Below, one piece after another: positions 1-9,130 of a stretch of 64,000 nucleotides of DNA. Where the stretch lies: contig NZ_JQCR01000003.1 of the NCBI RefSeq assembly GCF_000757885.1, forward strand, positions 2,542,001-2,606,000. The letters run 5' to 3'. The position numbers and the translations under genes were made by a program. The notes beneath the pieces are model-generated. The model searched no databases and had not been told where the DNA came from. It worked only from the letters and a program-made list of their open reading frames with translations. Each line of letters starts with the position of its first letter. Within the stretch, counting starts at the first letter, position 1. The DNA is from Paenibacillus wynnii (lineage in GTDB: Bacteria > Bacillota > Bacilli > Paenibacillales > Paenibacillaceae).

Positions 1-451
1 TCACCAGTTCTACAAGAAAGCTCATCCTCGCCCGTGAGGAATCTTCCATCCCCACGGATACTATCATCCCTAGCCGCAGACCATATTCAGCTGCCCGTAA
101 CAGTCTAGTTAGTCCTTCCGACTCGCTAATTCCCAGCTTCCCATGCAGTTGGATTTCTGAAACTGGAATGGATACATGACTCCAGTTCACGCCCGTATGC
201 CAAGCCTTGTCAATATCGCTGGTCATTGCCCGATTCCAGGTCATCATCTTCATAGGAAGACCTAGCTCCGCAATCGCCGCTATATCCTCTTGCTCTCTCT
301 TGCCCATTGCAGGTATGCCAACCTCTGCTTGCTCTACACCACTCTCCGACAGCAACTTTGCGATTTCCAGTTTTTCTGCCCGCGTGAATGAAACTCCAGC
401 CGCCTGTTCACCGTCCCTAAGTGTCGTGTCACATAGCTTGAGACTTTTCAC
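1..451 (-). CDS. nifV: Homocitrate synthase NifV (5' part; truncated by window edge)
   Basis: Condenses acetyl-CoA with 2-oxoglutarate to homocitrate, the organic ligand of FeMo-cofactor. The visible N-terminal ~150 residues contain LCDTTLRDGEQAAG, the metal- and substrate-binding start of the DRE-TIM metallolyase barrel, then EVGIPAMG and MTWNRA. I place the start at a GTG (451-449) behind GGAGG; it overlaps the hesA stop by four bases (GTGA), so the two are translationally coupled. Last visible gene of the nif operon; the rest lies outside the window. Confidence 0.93.
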   Translation of the reverse strand, partial: MKSLKLCDTTLRDGEQAAGVSFTRAEKLEIAKLLSESGVEQAEVGIPAMGKREQEDIAAIAELGLPMKMMTWNRAMTSDIDKAWHTGVNWSHVSIPVSEIQLHGKLGISESEGLTRLLRAAEYGLRLGMIVSVGMEDSSRARMSFLVELV

Positions 452-1203
452 GGTTTACCTCCTTCTCCGCAGCAAGCGCAATTCGGATTACGGGTAATTC
501 GGACGCTATAGCAGGCGAAGTCGAGTGAGTTGAAGCGATGCATTACGCCCGCATAAGTTGTCCCTACCCTTGTAACCCATTTTACGGCCTCGAGGGCTGC
601 CAGACAACCCGCAATCCCGGAGGTAGCTCCCAAAACCGGAAATCCGAAGGGTTCCCACTGAGGCTGTTGATCCGGATAAAGGCATTCAAGACACGGAGTT
701 ACACCCGGAAGTATCGTCGTTAGAGAGATTTCAAAGCCATACATTGCCGCCTCTACCATAGGAGTACCGGTCTGTACACAAAGACGGTTCAATTCATACC
801 TTTCTGGAAAATCATATCGAGCATCGATTACAATATCAGCACTCTCTACCCAAGGTCTTGCTATTCCAGACTCAATCTTGGAATTATAACCTTCTATTTC
901 AACGTCAGGATTAAGCCGCTTCAACTGCTTAATTGCCGTACTCATCCGTTCCATGCCTAAATGTTCACTGTCCATTAAAATTTGCCGATTCAGATCCGGC
1001 GGAAGAATGATGCCCTCGTGGGCCAAGATAAGTTTCCCGATGCCTGCTGCCGCTAAATACAAAGCAGCGGTCCCGCCCAGACCGCCAATGCCGGCAATCA
1101 TTACCGTAGCTTCCTTGAGTGCTCTTTGACCGTTCTCCCCAAGGAGCTTCAACTGTCGGGCATACCGTTCCAACTCCAACCCTCCGGCAAGCTGCTGCTC
1201 CAT
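448..1203 (-). CDS. hesA: HesA/MoeB/ThiF-family adenylyltransferase
   Basis: E1-like ThiF/HesA protein of 251 aa. The nucleotide-binding GIGGLGGTAALYLA motif is near residue 40, and two Cys pairs (CLEC near residue 168, CACC near the C-terminus) form the usual zinc site. In Paenibacillus nif operons hesA lies between nifX and nifV; a role in molybdenum or sulfur handling for cofactor synthesis is proposed from context, not shown here. It overlaps nifV by 4 bp and follows the DUF269 gene after about 35 bp. Confidence 0.9.
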   Translation of the reverse strand: MEQQLAGGLELERYARQLKLLGENGQRALKEATVMIAGIGGLGGTAALYLAAAGIGKLILAHEGIILPPDLNRQILMDSEHLGMERMSTAIKQLKRLNPDVEIEGYNSKIESGIARPWVESADIVIDARYDFPERYELNRLCVQTGTPMVEAAMYGFEISLTTILPGVTPCLECLYPDQQPQWEPFGFPVLGATSGIAGCLAALEAVKWVTRVGTTYAGVMHRFNSLDFACYSVRITRNPNCACCGEGGKP

Positions 1204-1238
1204 CCTGCTCCCCCCTGTGACTGATGTATGATCCGCAG

Positions 1239-1811
1239 TTAACCCTCTAGGCTAAACGAACCGTGGAGAGCTGTCATGTGATTATATTTTTCTAAAAAAG
1301 TCAGCCCTTCCTCCACACAGGATACTCCATACCGGATCGCTTTTTCCTGTGAAGTGAACGGGAAGGGGAACCCTGCACGAAGGCTTTTTATCACTAAAAT
1401 AATACGCCCGCTGTATAGCAACGCCCGGCCGAAGCCCTCTCCATTGATCTCGGCTGCACTCTGGATAATCGAACCGCTCTTTTCCTCCATCACACCAGCT
1501 ACTGCCTGAAATAATAGAGGTACTTGTAGGCGTACCTTTGGAGAAACCGCGCAATTAAAATCAGATTGAGTCTTGTCTTCAGGCGAGGCCAGAAATAAAC
1601 GTTCGATCTTCTCCGGATTAGACAGTGCGGCATGGCGGCCAAAGAAGTCCTCGGTGTCCAACAGATTACATAAACGGCGGGTAAAGGCCTCCACGGTGGC
1701 TTGATCCAAATCCTGTCCCCTTGCGGTTGTACGACTGCGGCGTTTATTAGCTCCGCTTTCCTGAAAAAATCTACCCGCAAGCGCAATATCTTGGCTAGCC
1801 ATCGGTTCCAT
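1239..1811 (-). CDS. NifX-associated protein (DUF269 family)
   Basis: 190 aa. The second half carries the family signature EGFGRALLYSGRIILV followed by a KSLR...FPFTSQEK stretch, and RLCNLLDTEDFFG is near residue 45. DUF269 proteins accompany nifX in many diazotrophs and are linked to FeMo-co trafficking, but the biochemical role is unclear. The chosen ATG (1811) has GGAGG six bases upstream and lies inside the 3' end of nifX (17 bp overlap). Some Paenibacillus nif operons have an extra ORF at this position and others go straight from nifX to hesA. Confidence 0.85.
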   Translation of the reverse strand: MEPMASQDIALAGRFFQESGANKRRSRTTARGQDLDQATVEAFTRRLCNLLDTEDFFGRHAALSNPEKIERLFLASPEDKTQSDFNCAVSPKVRLQVPLLFQAVAGVMEEKSGSIIQSAAEINGEGFGRALLYSGRIILVIKSLRAGFPFPFTSQEKAIRYGVSCVEEGLTFLEKYNHMTALHGSFSLEG

Positions 1812-2211
1812 TCAAATCCTCCCCTTCCGTTCCTTCCTGCCCTTCCTCTTCTAAGCGCAGCACCTTAGCCAGCCACATCGGCGGCTTTCCTTGCAGCATC
1901 TCAACAAGTCGTTTCACCTGTTCATCTACCGGGCTGCCAAACGGCACCTTCACTGGCATGATTTTGCGGCGCGTTACCCGGGCAGCAGCAGAAGCACCAA
2001 TCTGCATTAAGAAAATGAGAGTACAATCACCCACCGCTTCCAGGCGGCTATCGATCCTACCCGCTTCATCCTGGAACAGAACATCCGGCAGCTTGCGAAG
2101 CTCCATTAGCTCCCCACCACTTTTCGTAACATTATAGACAGCGAACATCGGGCTCTGCCCAAAATGTGCATTTACTCGGATTCCATCATCTGTGGCGAAC
2201 GCTACTTTCAC
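1795..2211 (-). CDS. nifX: FeMo-cofactor carrier NifX
   Basis: 138 aa, one dinitrogenase-iron-molybdenum-cofactor domain: MKVAFATDDG at the N-terminus, HFGQSPMFAVYNV near residue 17, and a segment near residue 70 with the family fold. NifX binds NifB-co and VK-cluster and passes them along the NifEN pathway. It overlaps nifN by 26 bp and the DUF269 gene by 17 bp, showing tight coupling. The acidic tail (EEEGQEGTEGED) looks unconserved. Confidence 0.92.
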   Translation of the reverse strand: MKVAFATDDGIRVNAHFGQSPMFAVYNVTKSGGELMELRKLPDVLFQDEAGRIDSRLEAVGDCTLIFLMQIGASAAARVTRRKIMPVKVPFGSPVDEQVKRLVEMLQGKPPMWLAKVLRLEEEGQEGTEGEDLNGTDG

Positions 2212-3514
2212 GGCGCCCCGCCTCCCTTCGTATTAGCAAATTACCTGCTTTATTCGTCCAATCCATCGCACCCCTATAGCCCGCAGAAGTTGACATATAA
2301 GCACCCAGCTCGTTCCACACTGGAAAACCTGCCGGCATAAATGCAGCACCGATCCGTTCAGCTCCTGCTAGACCATGGGAGCTGCTGATCCATAAATCAG
2401 CGCCACTCCCCAGAACCTCCGCATCATCAAGATCACCTACCCATACCTCCCGCTCCATTCCTGATACCACCGGAGTCTCACAGGAAGTAATAAGCGCCTT
2501 CTGCTCCACACCCAACTCCTCCAGCCACTGGGAAACAGAGTACAAATGGTCCGGTTCCAGCGCAGCTATTACTGACATTCCAGCAAATTGAAAATGGGCA
2601 TCCAGCATACTATCCAACAGATTCTCACGGTGCCAACAGTAGCGTAACGGCACTGGTTCCCCGCTGATCTGGTGTAGAAAATGAAGTAAATCATCCGTTG
2701 CCTTAAGACCCATTGCACCTTGAAATACTTTATAGGGTGTGCCAATAGCATTGTGGAGCCTTCTTGCCGGACGTTCCATGCTGCCTCCAATGGCAATGGT
2801 AAGTCCGGATTGCAGACTCTGCAGCATAGAATCCAACGGTACACCTCCTCTGGTCAAAGGAGAGAACCCTGTCAAAAGATGACCTGATAAGGAAGTTGAT
2901 ATATCCGGAACCGTGATCACCTCAAATCCAAAAGCCGAAATCATTTCCTTTATCTCCATAACATCACCCGGTGTGAGAAACGAACCTGGCAGTAAGGTGA
3001 TTTGACGGGAGTTCACACTTCTTTGGTTCCGGTGTCCTGCCTGCTGAATCAATTCATCGACCATCGCTTCCACCGTCCCGCTAAATCCGGATTCGAGGGA
3101 GCCGATGAAATCCGGCAGGGTCACTGAAAAAGCAAGCCCTCCGCGCAGATTTCTTTCCCTTTTGTAAGACTTCAGCATGGATTGGTAATCCACCCCGGCA
3201 ACGTCCATCAGTTCCGTTCCAATAATGCCGATGATATCAGGGCGATGCTTAGTCAGTATCGTATTCAATGCCTCTTCCAAATTGCGGTTAGCGTCAAAGA
3301 TAACGTCCATCTCCTGCAAAGCGGAGGTCTGGACAGCAATAGGTTCTCGGAAATGGCGGGTTAATAATGCTTTCGGAAAAGCAGAACAACCCTGCGGTCC
3401 GTGAATAATCGGCAAAGCTCGGTAACAACCTTGAAGCGCTAGAACCCCTCCGAGAGACTGCCCGATTTTGAGTGGATTCACTGAGGCGGGTTTGCTCCTC
3501 TTACTAACGGTCAT
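2186..3514 (-). CDS. nifN: Nitrogenase cofactor scaffold NifN
   Basis: Beta-like subunit of the NifEN scaffold on which NifB-co matures to FeMo-co. The N-terminus has the NifK/NifN-type motif LQGCYRALPIIHGPQGCSAF, with a P-cluster-position cysteine, and later IIGTELMDVAGVD. I start at ATG 3514 (MTVSKRSK), behind AAGGAGGTGCCTT, rather than at the upstream in-frame codon; this gives 442 aa, normal for the family. The start lies within the last 11 bp of nifE. Confidence 0.92.
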   Translation of the reverse strand: MTVSKRSKPASVNPLKIGQSLGGVLALQGCYRALPIIHGPQGCSAFPKALLTRHFREPIAVQTSALQEMDVIFDANRNLEEALNTILTKHRPDIIGIIGTELMDVAGVDYQSMLKSYKRERNLRGGLAFSVTLPDFIGSLESGFSGTVEAMVDELIQQAGHRNQRSVNSRQITLLPGSFLTPGDVMEIKEMISAFGFEVITVPDISTSLSGHLLTGFSPLTRGGVPLDSMLQSLQSGLTIAIGGSMERPARRLHNAIGTPYKVFQGAMGLKATDDLLHFLHQISGEPVPLRYCWHRENLLDSMLDAHFQFAGMSVIAALEPDHLYSVSQWLEELGVEQKALITSCETPVVSGMEREVWVGDLDDAEVLGSGADLWISSSHGLAGAERIGAAFMPAGFPVWNELGAYMSTSAGYRGAMDWTNKAGNLLIRREAGRRESSVRHR

Positions 3515-4865
3515 AAGGCACCTCCTTATCCCAAGGCGCAGGACTCGATGCAAGCTTCCAGATCGGATTGGCAAGGGAATACGTCATTTCCTTCGCAAGC
3601 CTCAGCAAGCCTTCATAACCCGCATAAGCTCTATGCCGTTCTTGATTAATATCTACAAAGGGAATCTGTTCTTTCATCGCAACGTACATGTTCCGACCGC
3701 CAGCAATCATAATATCTGCTTTGCGATCTCTTACGGTTTTGAGAATGCGGCTGGCCCCGCCTTCAGGAATAAATTCAGTATCGTCGCCTACGCGCTCAGC
3801 AATTCTGGCTATATCATCGTCTGTACTTTTATTCGTACCGACACCTACCACTTGGATACCCAGTTCCTTGAGTGCGGATATAATCGACCAGCTTTTGACT
3901 CCGCCGGTATAAAGCACCGCTCTTTTCCCCTTTAGTATCTTACGGTAAGGTCGCAAATCTTGAATCAAGCGGCTTTCTTCACGCTCCGTCAACCGATCTA
4001 CCCTACGCTCCATCTCGCGGTCGTTCATCAGAAATGCCATCTGACGCAAGGAATAGGTCGTTTCCTTGGCTCCGTAGAACGAGCCTTCGAAGTAAGGAAT
4101 ATGATATTTAGACTCCATCGCTTTGGCTAAACCCAACAATGCCCGGCTGCAAACAACCATGTTCACCTTGGCACGGTGCGCCCATGTAATTTCCTTGTAC
4201 CGGGCATCCCCTGTTATTCGAGACATTAGTGTAATCCCTGCACTGTTCATCAGCTTCTCAATATCCCACATCTCACCCGCAATATTATACTCACCGATCA
4301 GATTCACACCGAGCGGAATATTATCCTCAGGCTCCCCTGTACCGATTACATATTGAAGGAGCGCTTCACCTGCCAGCCGGTTCCCCAGATTCTTACTGCC
4401 TACAAACCCTGGACTGTTGACAGGTATAACCGGAATTCCAAGACGCCCTGTCGCTTCTTTACATACAGCATCCATATCCTCACCAATCAGCGCCGTTACA
4501 CATGTGGAATATACAAATATTGCCGGAGGCGCAAAGCGCCCGGCAATATAGTCAATGCTATCCTTCAGTTTCTTCTCTCCGCCAAAAATAATATCATTAT
4601 CATTCAGGTCCGTAGCAAAGCCGTATTGTGAGAGGGAGGGACCGCTTGAAAGGGTGCCCCGGCTCTCCCAGCTGTTACCGGCACAAGCAATGGGGCCGTG
4701 TACAAGATGTGCAGCATCCATAATCGGAAGCAAGGTGATTTGAGCTCCGTCGAAGGAGCAGCCTCCAGCCGCCTCGCCAGGCTTGGGCCTTGGACAGGGC
4801 TTGGATTTGGGAGCTTGGCTTCCGCAATCTTTCGCTTCTAACTCATCTTTTCGAATGGGCTCCAT
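3504..4865 (-). CDS. nifE: Nitrogenase cofactor scaffold NifE
   Basis: Alpha-like subunit of NifEN, 453 aa. Recognisable by LVHGPIACAGNSWESRGT near residue 55, NDNDIIFGGEKKL near residue 90 and YSTCVTALIGEDMDAV near residue 118. The N-terminal CPRPKPGEAAGGCSFDGA region resembles the NifE cluster-binding segment. It is separated from nifK by a 313-bp gap with two strong hairpins, unlike the overlapping genes elsewhere in the operon. Confidence 0.93.
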   Translation of the reverse strand: MEPIRKDELEAKDCGSQAPKSKPCPRPKPGEAAGGCSFDGAQITLLPIMDAAHLVHGPIACAGNSWESRGTLSSGPSLSQYGFATDLNDNDIIFGGEKKLKDSIDYIAGRFAPPAIFVYSTCVTALIGEDMDAVCKEATGRLGIPVIPVNSPGFVGSKNLGNRLAGEALLQYVIGTGEPEDNIPLGVNLIGEYNIAGEMWDIEKLMNSAGITLMSRITGDARYKEITWAHRAKVNMVVCSRALLGLAKAMESKYHIPYFEGSFYGAKETTYSLRQMAFLMNDREMERRVDRLTEREESRLIQDLRPYRKILKGKRAVLYTGGVKSWSIISALKELGIQVVGVGTNKSTDDDIARIAERVGDDTEFIPEGGASRILKTVRDRKADIMIAGGRNMYVAMKEQIPFVDINQERHRAYAGYEGLLRLAKEMTYSLANPIWKLASSPAPWDKEVPYDR

Positions 4866-4961
4866 CGTTAACCTCCTTCGCTGTAACTGAATGCTCCTTA
4901 TCCTTTAAAGCCAGGTTATCAGCCGTCACTACGAGTAATGTTTGGACTTCCGGCCGCTGTT

Positions 4962-5010
4962 GTTCCCAGATTTCCTGATTCTAACCGTTACACGGTAGAA
5001 ATCTGGGAAC
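4962..5010. repeat. Intercistronic hairpin 1 between nifK and nifE
   Basis: Perfect 13-bp inverted repeat GTTCCCAGATTTC / GAAATCTGGGAAC with a second small stem (ACCGT/ACGGT) in its loop, flanked by CCG/CGG. There is no U-tract, so a full terminator is unlikely. An mRNA-processing or stabilising stem that sets nifHDK above nifEN transcript levels is plausible. Confidence 0.75.
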
Positions 5011-5120
5011 AAAGGCGGACACTACGCTCCTCCAGCTCCAAAAATTCCTCTCCGTGACTCCATAACCAAAATTTTAAACATAACGACCAACCCCAACGGC
5101 TCACTCAACAATAAGACACT

Positions 5121-5148
5121 GTTCCAGCGGGTCACTGGCCGCTGGGAC
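5121..5148. repeat. Intercistronic hairpin 2 downstream of nifK
   Basis: Ten-bp stem GTTCCAGCGG / CCGCTGGGAC (one G-U pair) with an 8-base loop, about 30 bp after the nifK stop codon. No U-tract follows on the minus strand. Together with hairpin 1 it fills the only long gap in the nif operon. Confidence 0.7.
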
Positions 5149-5178
5149 ATCAAGGCTCGCGGCCCATACTATCGTTGG

Positions 5179-6720
5179 CTAACGGACTAGATCGTGATTG
5201 AAGCCGGAGGAATCCTCGTCCAAATTTTGCAGGATGGTGTTCACAATGGTTGTAAGAAGATTCAAAGCACCTTGATAACCAATGATCGGATAACGGTGCA
5301 AATGATGACGGTCGAACACAGGGAAGCCTACACGAATCAGGGGTACGCCGGCGTCTTTGGCGGCGTATTTCAGATGGGAGCTTCCCACTGCAAGATCCAC
5401 AGGATTGTCAATCAGCAAGGAGCGCATATGCCACAGATCGTTGCCGATATATACAGTTGCCTCAGCACCGTATGGACTAGCTGCAAGCAATGCCTCAGCT
5501 TCTTCTTTGAAGCCGTTATCTCCGTTAGAGCAAACGATATGAACAGGCTCCATACCGGTTTCCAGGCAGAACTGAATTAGACCGATTAACAAATCGGGAT
5601 CACCAACCAATGCCACACGTTTACCGTGCAGGTAAGGATGACTGTCGGTCAGAGCATCAACAACACGTCCACGTTCATCCACGAGTTCGTCGGGGATCGG
5701 AAGCCCTGTAAGTTCACTTATGGCTTCGATTAACCGGTCGGTTGCTGTAATTCCTATCGGTGTTGACATTGAAAGGGTCTGCTGCTTCCATGTGCCTTTG
5801 ATATAATCCATCGTCTTTTTGACGGAATATTTCTGCAATGAAAGTGTACCCAGGGCATTCGCCGCTTTCGGTACATCCGTGAGCTTTGTGCCCCCGTAAT
5901 AATAGGAGTACTCTCCTGTAGCCGGTGAATCAAAGTTACCGCTATGGTCACCCAAGAAGGTGTACTTTGTATCAAAAGCGGCCAGGATTTTGCGAACCTC
6001 CGCAAAATTTCCGGTATACGGCTCGAATCCTAAAATTAGGTTCAACTTCTCCCCAGTCGTTTCGCCGCTGCCGGGAACAGCTTGAATGCCGGAACGATTG
6101 TATAATGTGCTGATAATTGACTTCAGCATTGAATCGTAGCCTGTAATATGAGAGCCCGAGAAACTTGGTGTATTGGCATAAGGTACCGGCAGATCTTCCG
6201 AGATAGCACCTTTCTGGCGCGCGTTAGAAATAAAAGCCTGAAGGTCATCCCCGATAACCTCAGCCATACAGGTTGTTGATACAGCAACCATCTCCGGTTT
6301 ATAAAGAGCCACACTATTCTCAAGACCATCAATGAGGTTGCTCATTCCACCGAATACAGCTCCATCCTCAGTCATAGAAGAGGATACAGCCGGAGCCGGC
6401 TCCTTGAAGTGGCGGCTCAAGTGACTGCGGAAATAGGCGGTACACCCTTGAGATCCGTGAATAAACGGTAATGTTTTCTCAAATCCCAGTGCTGCCATTA
6501 GAGCTCCGAGCGGCTGACAGGCTTTATGAGGATTAACCACCAAGGATTGCCTGGCAAAGTTCTTGTCCTTGTATTCTGACGATTTCGAGTAGGCTAGAGC
6601 TTCCATGGTTTCTTGCTCACTGCAAGGAGCCTCGAACGCCTTTTTACCTTCACGTTGTTTAATATAGGGTTCGGACTTAAATAATGAATTATGGTCTGAA
6701 ATTTCTATTTTGTCCTTCAT
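5179..6720 (-). CDS. nifK: Nitrogenase MoFe protein beta subunit NifK
   Basis: 513 aa. Contains LVVNPHKACQPLGALMAALGFEK-type sequence from about residue 60 and HGSQGCTAYFRSHLSRHFKEP near residue 88, giving the P-cluster cysteines, and VSTTCMAEVIGDD near residue 150. Forms the alpha2-beta2 MoFe protein with NifD. The ATG overlaps the nifD stop by 4 bp (ATGA). Confidence 0.97.
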   Translation of the reverse strand: MKDKIEISDHNSLFKSEPYIKQREGKKAFEAPCSEQETMEALAYSKSSEYKDKNFARQSLVVNPHKACQPLGALMAALGFEKTLPFIHGSQGCTAYFRSHLSRHFKEPAPAVSSSMTEDGAVFGGMSNLIDGLENSVALYKPEMVAVSTTCMAEVIGDDLQAFISNARQKGAISEDLPVPYANTPSFSGSHITGYDSMLKSIISTLYNRSGIQAVPGSGETTGEKLNLILGFEPYTGNFAEVRKILAAFDTKYTFLGDHSGNFDSPATGEYSYYYGGTKLTDVPKAANALGTLSLQKYSVKKTMDYIKGTWKQQTLSMSTPIGITATDRLIEAISELTGLPIPDELVDERGRVVDALTDSHPYLHGKRVALVGDPDLLIGLIQFCLETGMEPVHIVCSNGDNGFKEEAEALLAASPYGAEATVYIGNDLWHMRSLLIDNPVDLAVGSSHLKYAAKDAGVPLIRVGFPVFDRHHLHRYPIIGYQGALNLLTTIVNTILQNLDEDSSGFNHDLVR

Positions 6721-8180
6721 ACGCCCGCCTCCTCTTTATGGAGCAGTTCTGTCTTGCTTGGTTTGATCAAATTCCATACAGGACTGTTAATCGTCATATC
6801 CATATCCTTGGCGAAGATCTTAAACCCGTCATAACCATGATACGGACCGCTATAATCCCAGGAATGCATCTGACGGAAAGGAATACCCATTTTGTGGTAC
6901 ACGTATTTCTCTTTCACGCCTGAGCCCATCAGATCAATATCCAGTTTCTGCGCAAGCTCTTCCAGCTCATAAGCCGTTGGATCGTCATAAATAATCGTTC
7001 CTTCCGGAAGCTCAGGGAAGGTCTTCTCATAATCATCTTTATGAGCGAACTCATAACCTGTAGCTACAACTTCCATACCCAGATCTTCGTAAGCGCCTAG
7101 TGTATGACGGGCGCGCAGGCCTCCAACTAGCAGCATCACTTTTTTACCTTCGAGACGTGGTTTGAATTTAGAGATAATGGCATCCATTTGCGGTGTATAT
7201 TTAGCGATCACATTCTCGCAATTTTCCTGAATATGCTCATCAAACAGTGCAGCAATAGCCCGCAGACTTTCAGCTGTTTTGGTAGGACCAAAGAAATTAT
7301 ATTCCATCCACGGAATACCGTATTCCCTCTCCATGGTAGTAACCATATAGTTCATTGAACGGTGGCAGTGGATCAGGTTCAGCTTCGCCTTATGGGCGAT
7401 GGCCAATTCATTGATTGTACCGTCACCGGACCATTGCGCAATAACACGCAGACCCATTTCCTCTAATAAAATACGTGAGGCCCATGCATCGCCGCCGATA
7501 TTATAATCTCCGATAATATTGATATCGTAAGGACCACATTCGGCAAGTTCTCTCTTACCCATCAGGAAGTCACGGATTGCATCATTGGCAATATGATGAC
7601 CGAGCGATTGGCTTACACCGCGGAAGCCTTCACAGCGAACCGGAATGATGGGTATGCCAAGCTCAGCAGACATTTTTTTGGATACAGCTTCAATATCGTC
7701 TCCAATCAGGCCGACCGGACACTCGGATTGAATGGAGATTCCTTTGGCCAATGGGAACATTTCCTTGATCTCACGGCAGATGACTTCCAGCTTCTTATCC
7801 CCGCCGAATACAATATCCGTTTCCTGAAAATCACTTGTAACCTGCATTGCGGTGAAATTATCAATGCCCAATGTTCCATTAGCATAGTTCCGGCGTGTTC
7901 CCCAGCTGTATTGTCCGCAGCCTACCGGACCATGACTGATATGAACCATATCCTTAATCGGGCCCCATACAACGCCCTTGGAACCTGCATAGGCACAACC
8001 TCTTTGGGTCATAACGCCAGGACGCGATTTCATATTTGATTTGATAGAGCATTTACCACAGTTTATAAGTTCTTCATTATTGATTTCAAAGTGCTTTTCC
8101 CGATCCTTCCGCGCTTTATCCGGGTAGGCCTCAAGCATCTCTTCAATAATTTTTTTATTTGCTTCGATATCTAATCCCAT
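6717..8180 (-). CDS. nifD: Nitrogenase MoFe protein alpha subunit NifD
   Basis: 487 aa. The P-cluster region has HISHGPVGCGQYSWGTRRN and QSECPVGLIGDDIE; the cofactor cysteine lies in NLIHCHRSMNYM, and the cofactor histidine in the C-terminal MHSWDYSGPYHGYDGF. These match the residues that hold the P-cluster and FeMo-co in characterised enzymes. Follows nifH after about 75 bp and overlaps nifK by 4 bp. Confidence 0.98.
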   Translation of the reverse strand: MGLDIEANKKIIEEMLEAYPDKARKDREKHFEINNEELINCGKCSIKSNMKSRPGVMTQRGCAYAGSKGVVWGPIKDMVHISHGPVGCGQYSWGTRRNYANGTLGIDNFTAMQVTSDFQETDIVFGGDKKLEVICREIKEMFPLAKGISIQSECPVGLIGDDIEAVSKKMSAELGIPIIPVRCEGFRGVSQSLGHHIANDAIRDFLMGKRELAECGPYDINIIGDYNIGGDAWASRILLEEMGLRVIAQWSGDGTINELAIAHKAKLNLIHCHRSMNYMVTTMEREYGIPWMEYNFFGPTKTAESLRAIAALFDEHIQENCENVIAKYTPQMDAIISKFKPRLEGKKVMLLVGGLRARHTLGAYEDLGMEVVATGYEFAHKDDYEKTFPELPEGTIIYDDPTAYELEELAQKLDIDLMGSGVKEKYVYHKMGIPFRQMHSWDYSGPYHGYDGFKIFAKDMDMTINSPVWNLIKPSKTELLHKEEAGV

Positions 8181-8255
8181 AATGGACCCTCCTTTTTACT
8201 GATCCAATCCGGTGAATAGCCGTCTCTCCACTCCTATTCACCGGATGATCCTAAA

Positions 8256-9125
8256 TTATTGGCCTGAAGCGGCTTGCATTTTTTTGATAGCTGTTTCCTC
8301 GTCCTCAATAACACCGAATTCCATCAGCAAATCTTCCAATTCTTCCATGGTGATCGGGGTTGGGATGGTGAGCATTTTGTTGTTCAGAATTTTCTCGGCC
8401 AGCATTTCGTATTCTTTGGCTTGTTGATGCTCAGGGCTGTATTGAGCTACTGTCATCCTGCGGAGTTCAGCATGCTGAACCACATTATCGCGAGGTACAA
8501 AGTGAATCATTTGTGTATTCAGGCGTCGAGCCAGCTCCATGATGAGCTCATCCTCACGGTCCGTATTACGGCTGTTGCAGATCAATCCACCCAATCTCAC
8601 ACCGCCGCTGTTGGCATATTTGAGAATACCGCGGGCAATATTGTTGGCAGCGTACATAGCCATCATTTCACCGGAACATACGATATAGATTTCCTGTGCC
8701 TTATTCTCACGAATCGGCATGGCGAACCCGCCGCATACCACGTCGCCAAGCACGTCATAGGATACAAAATCAAGTCCTTCATAAGCACCTTGCTCTTCCA
8801 GGAAGTTAATAGCTGTAATAATTCCGCGGCCGGCGCAACCTACACCCGGTTCCGGACCGCCACATTCTACATTAAGAATGTCGCCGTAACCTAATTGAAC
8901 TACATCTTCAAGTTCCAAATCCTCAACTGTTCCTCTTTCCGCAGCCAATTGAAGTACCGAGTTTTGAGCCTTGGTGTTCAAAATTAACCGAGTGGAGTCT
9001 GCTTTAGGGTCACAACCTACGATCATTGTTTTTTGACCGTATTTGGTAGCCAGTTGAGCCAGAGTGTTCTGTGAAGTTGTCGATTTACCGATACCGCCTT
9101 TACCGTAGAAAGCTATTTGTCTCAT
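8256..9125 (-). CDS. nifH: Nitrogenase iron protein NifH
   Basis: Homodimeric Fe protein that reduces MoFe protein with MgATP. Walker A is YGKGGIGKSTT at residue 7. The 4Fe-4S ligands are the Cys in GVGCAGRG and the Cys in DVVCGGFAMP. I take the start as MRQIAFYGK (9125), the usual NifH N-terminus; two ATGs nine and six bases upstream are in frame, the ribosome site AAGGGATGATG overlapping them. The nifB stop is inside this leader. 289 aa, normal length. Confidence 0.98.
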   Translation of the reverse strand: MRQIAFYGKGGIGKSTTSQNTLAQLATKYGQKTMIVGCDPKADSTRLILNTKAQNSVLQLAAERGTVEDLELEDVVQLGYGDILNVECGGPEPGVGCAGRGIITAINFLEEQGAYEGLDFVSYDVLGDVVCGGFAMPIRENKAQEIYIVCSGEMMAMYAANNIARGILKYANSGGVRLGGLICNSRNTDREDELIMELARRLNTQMIHFVPRDNVVQHAELRRMTVAQYSPEHQQAKEYEMLAEKILNNKMLTIPTPITMEELEDLLMEFGVIEDEETAIKKMQAASGQ

Positions 9126-9130
9126 TTTCA

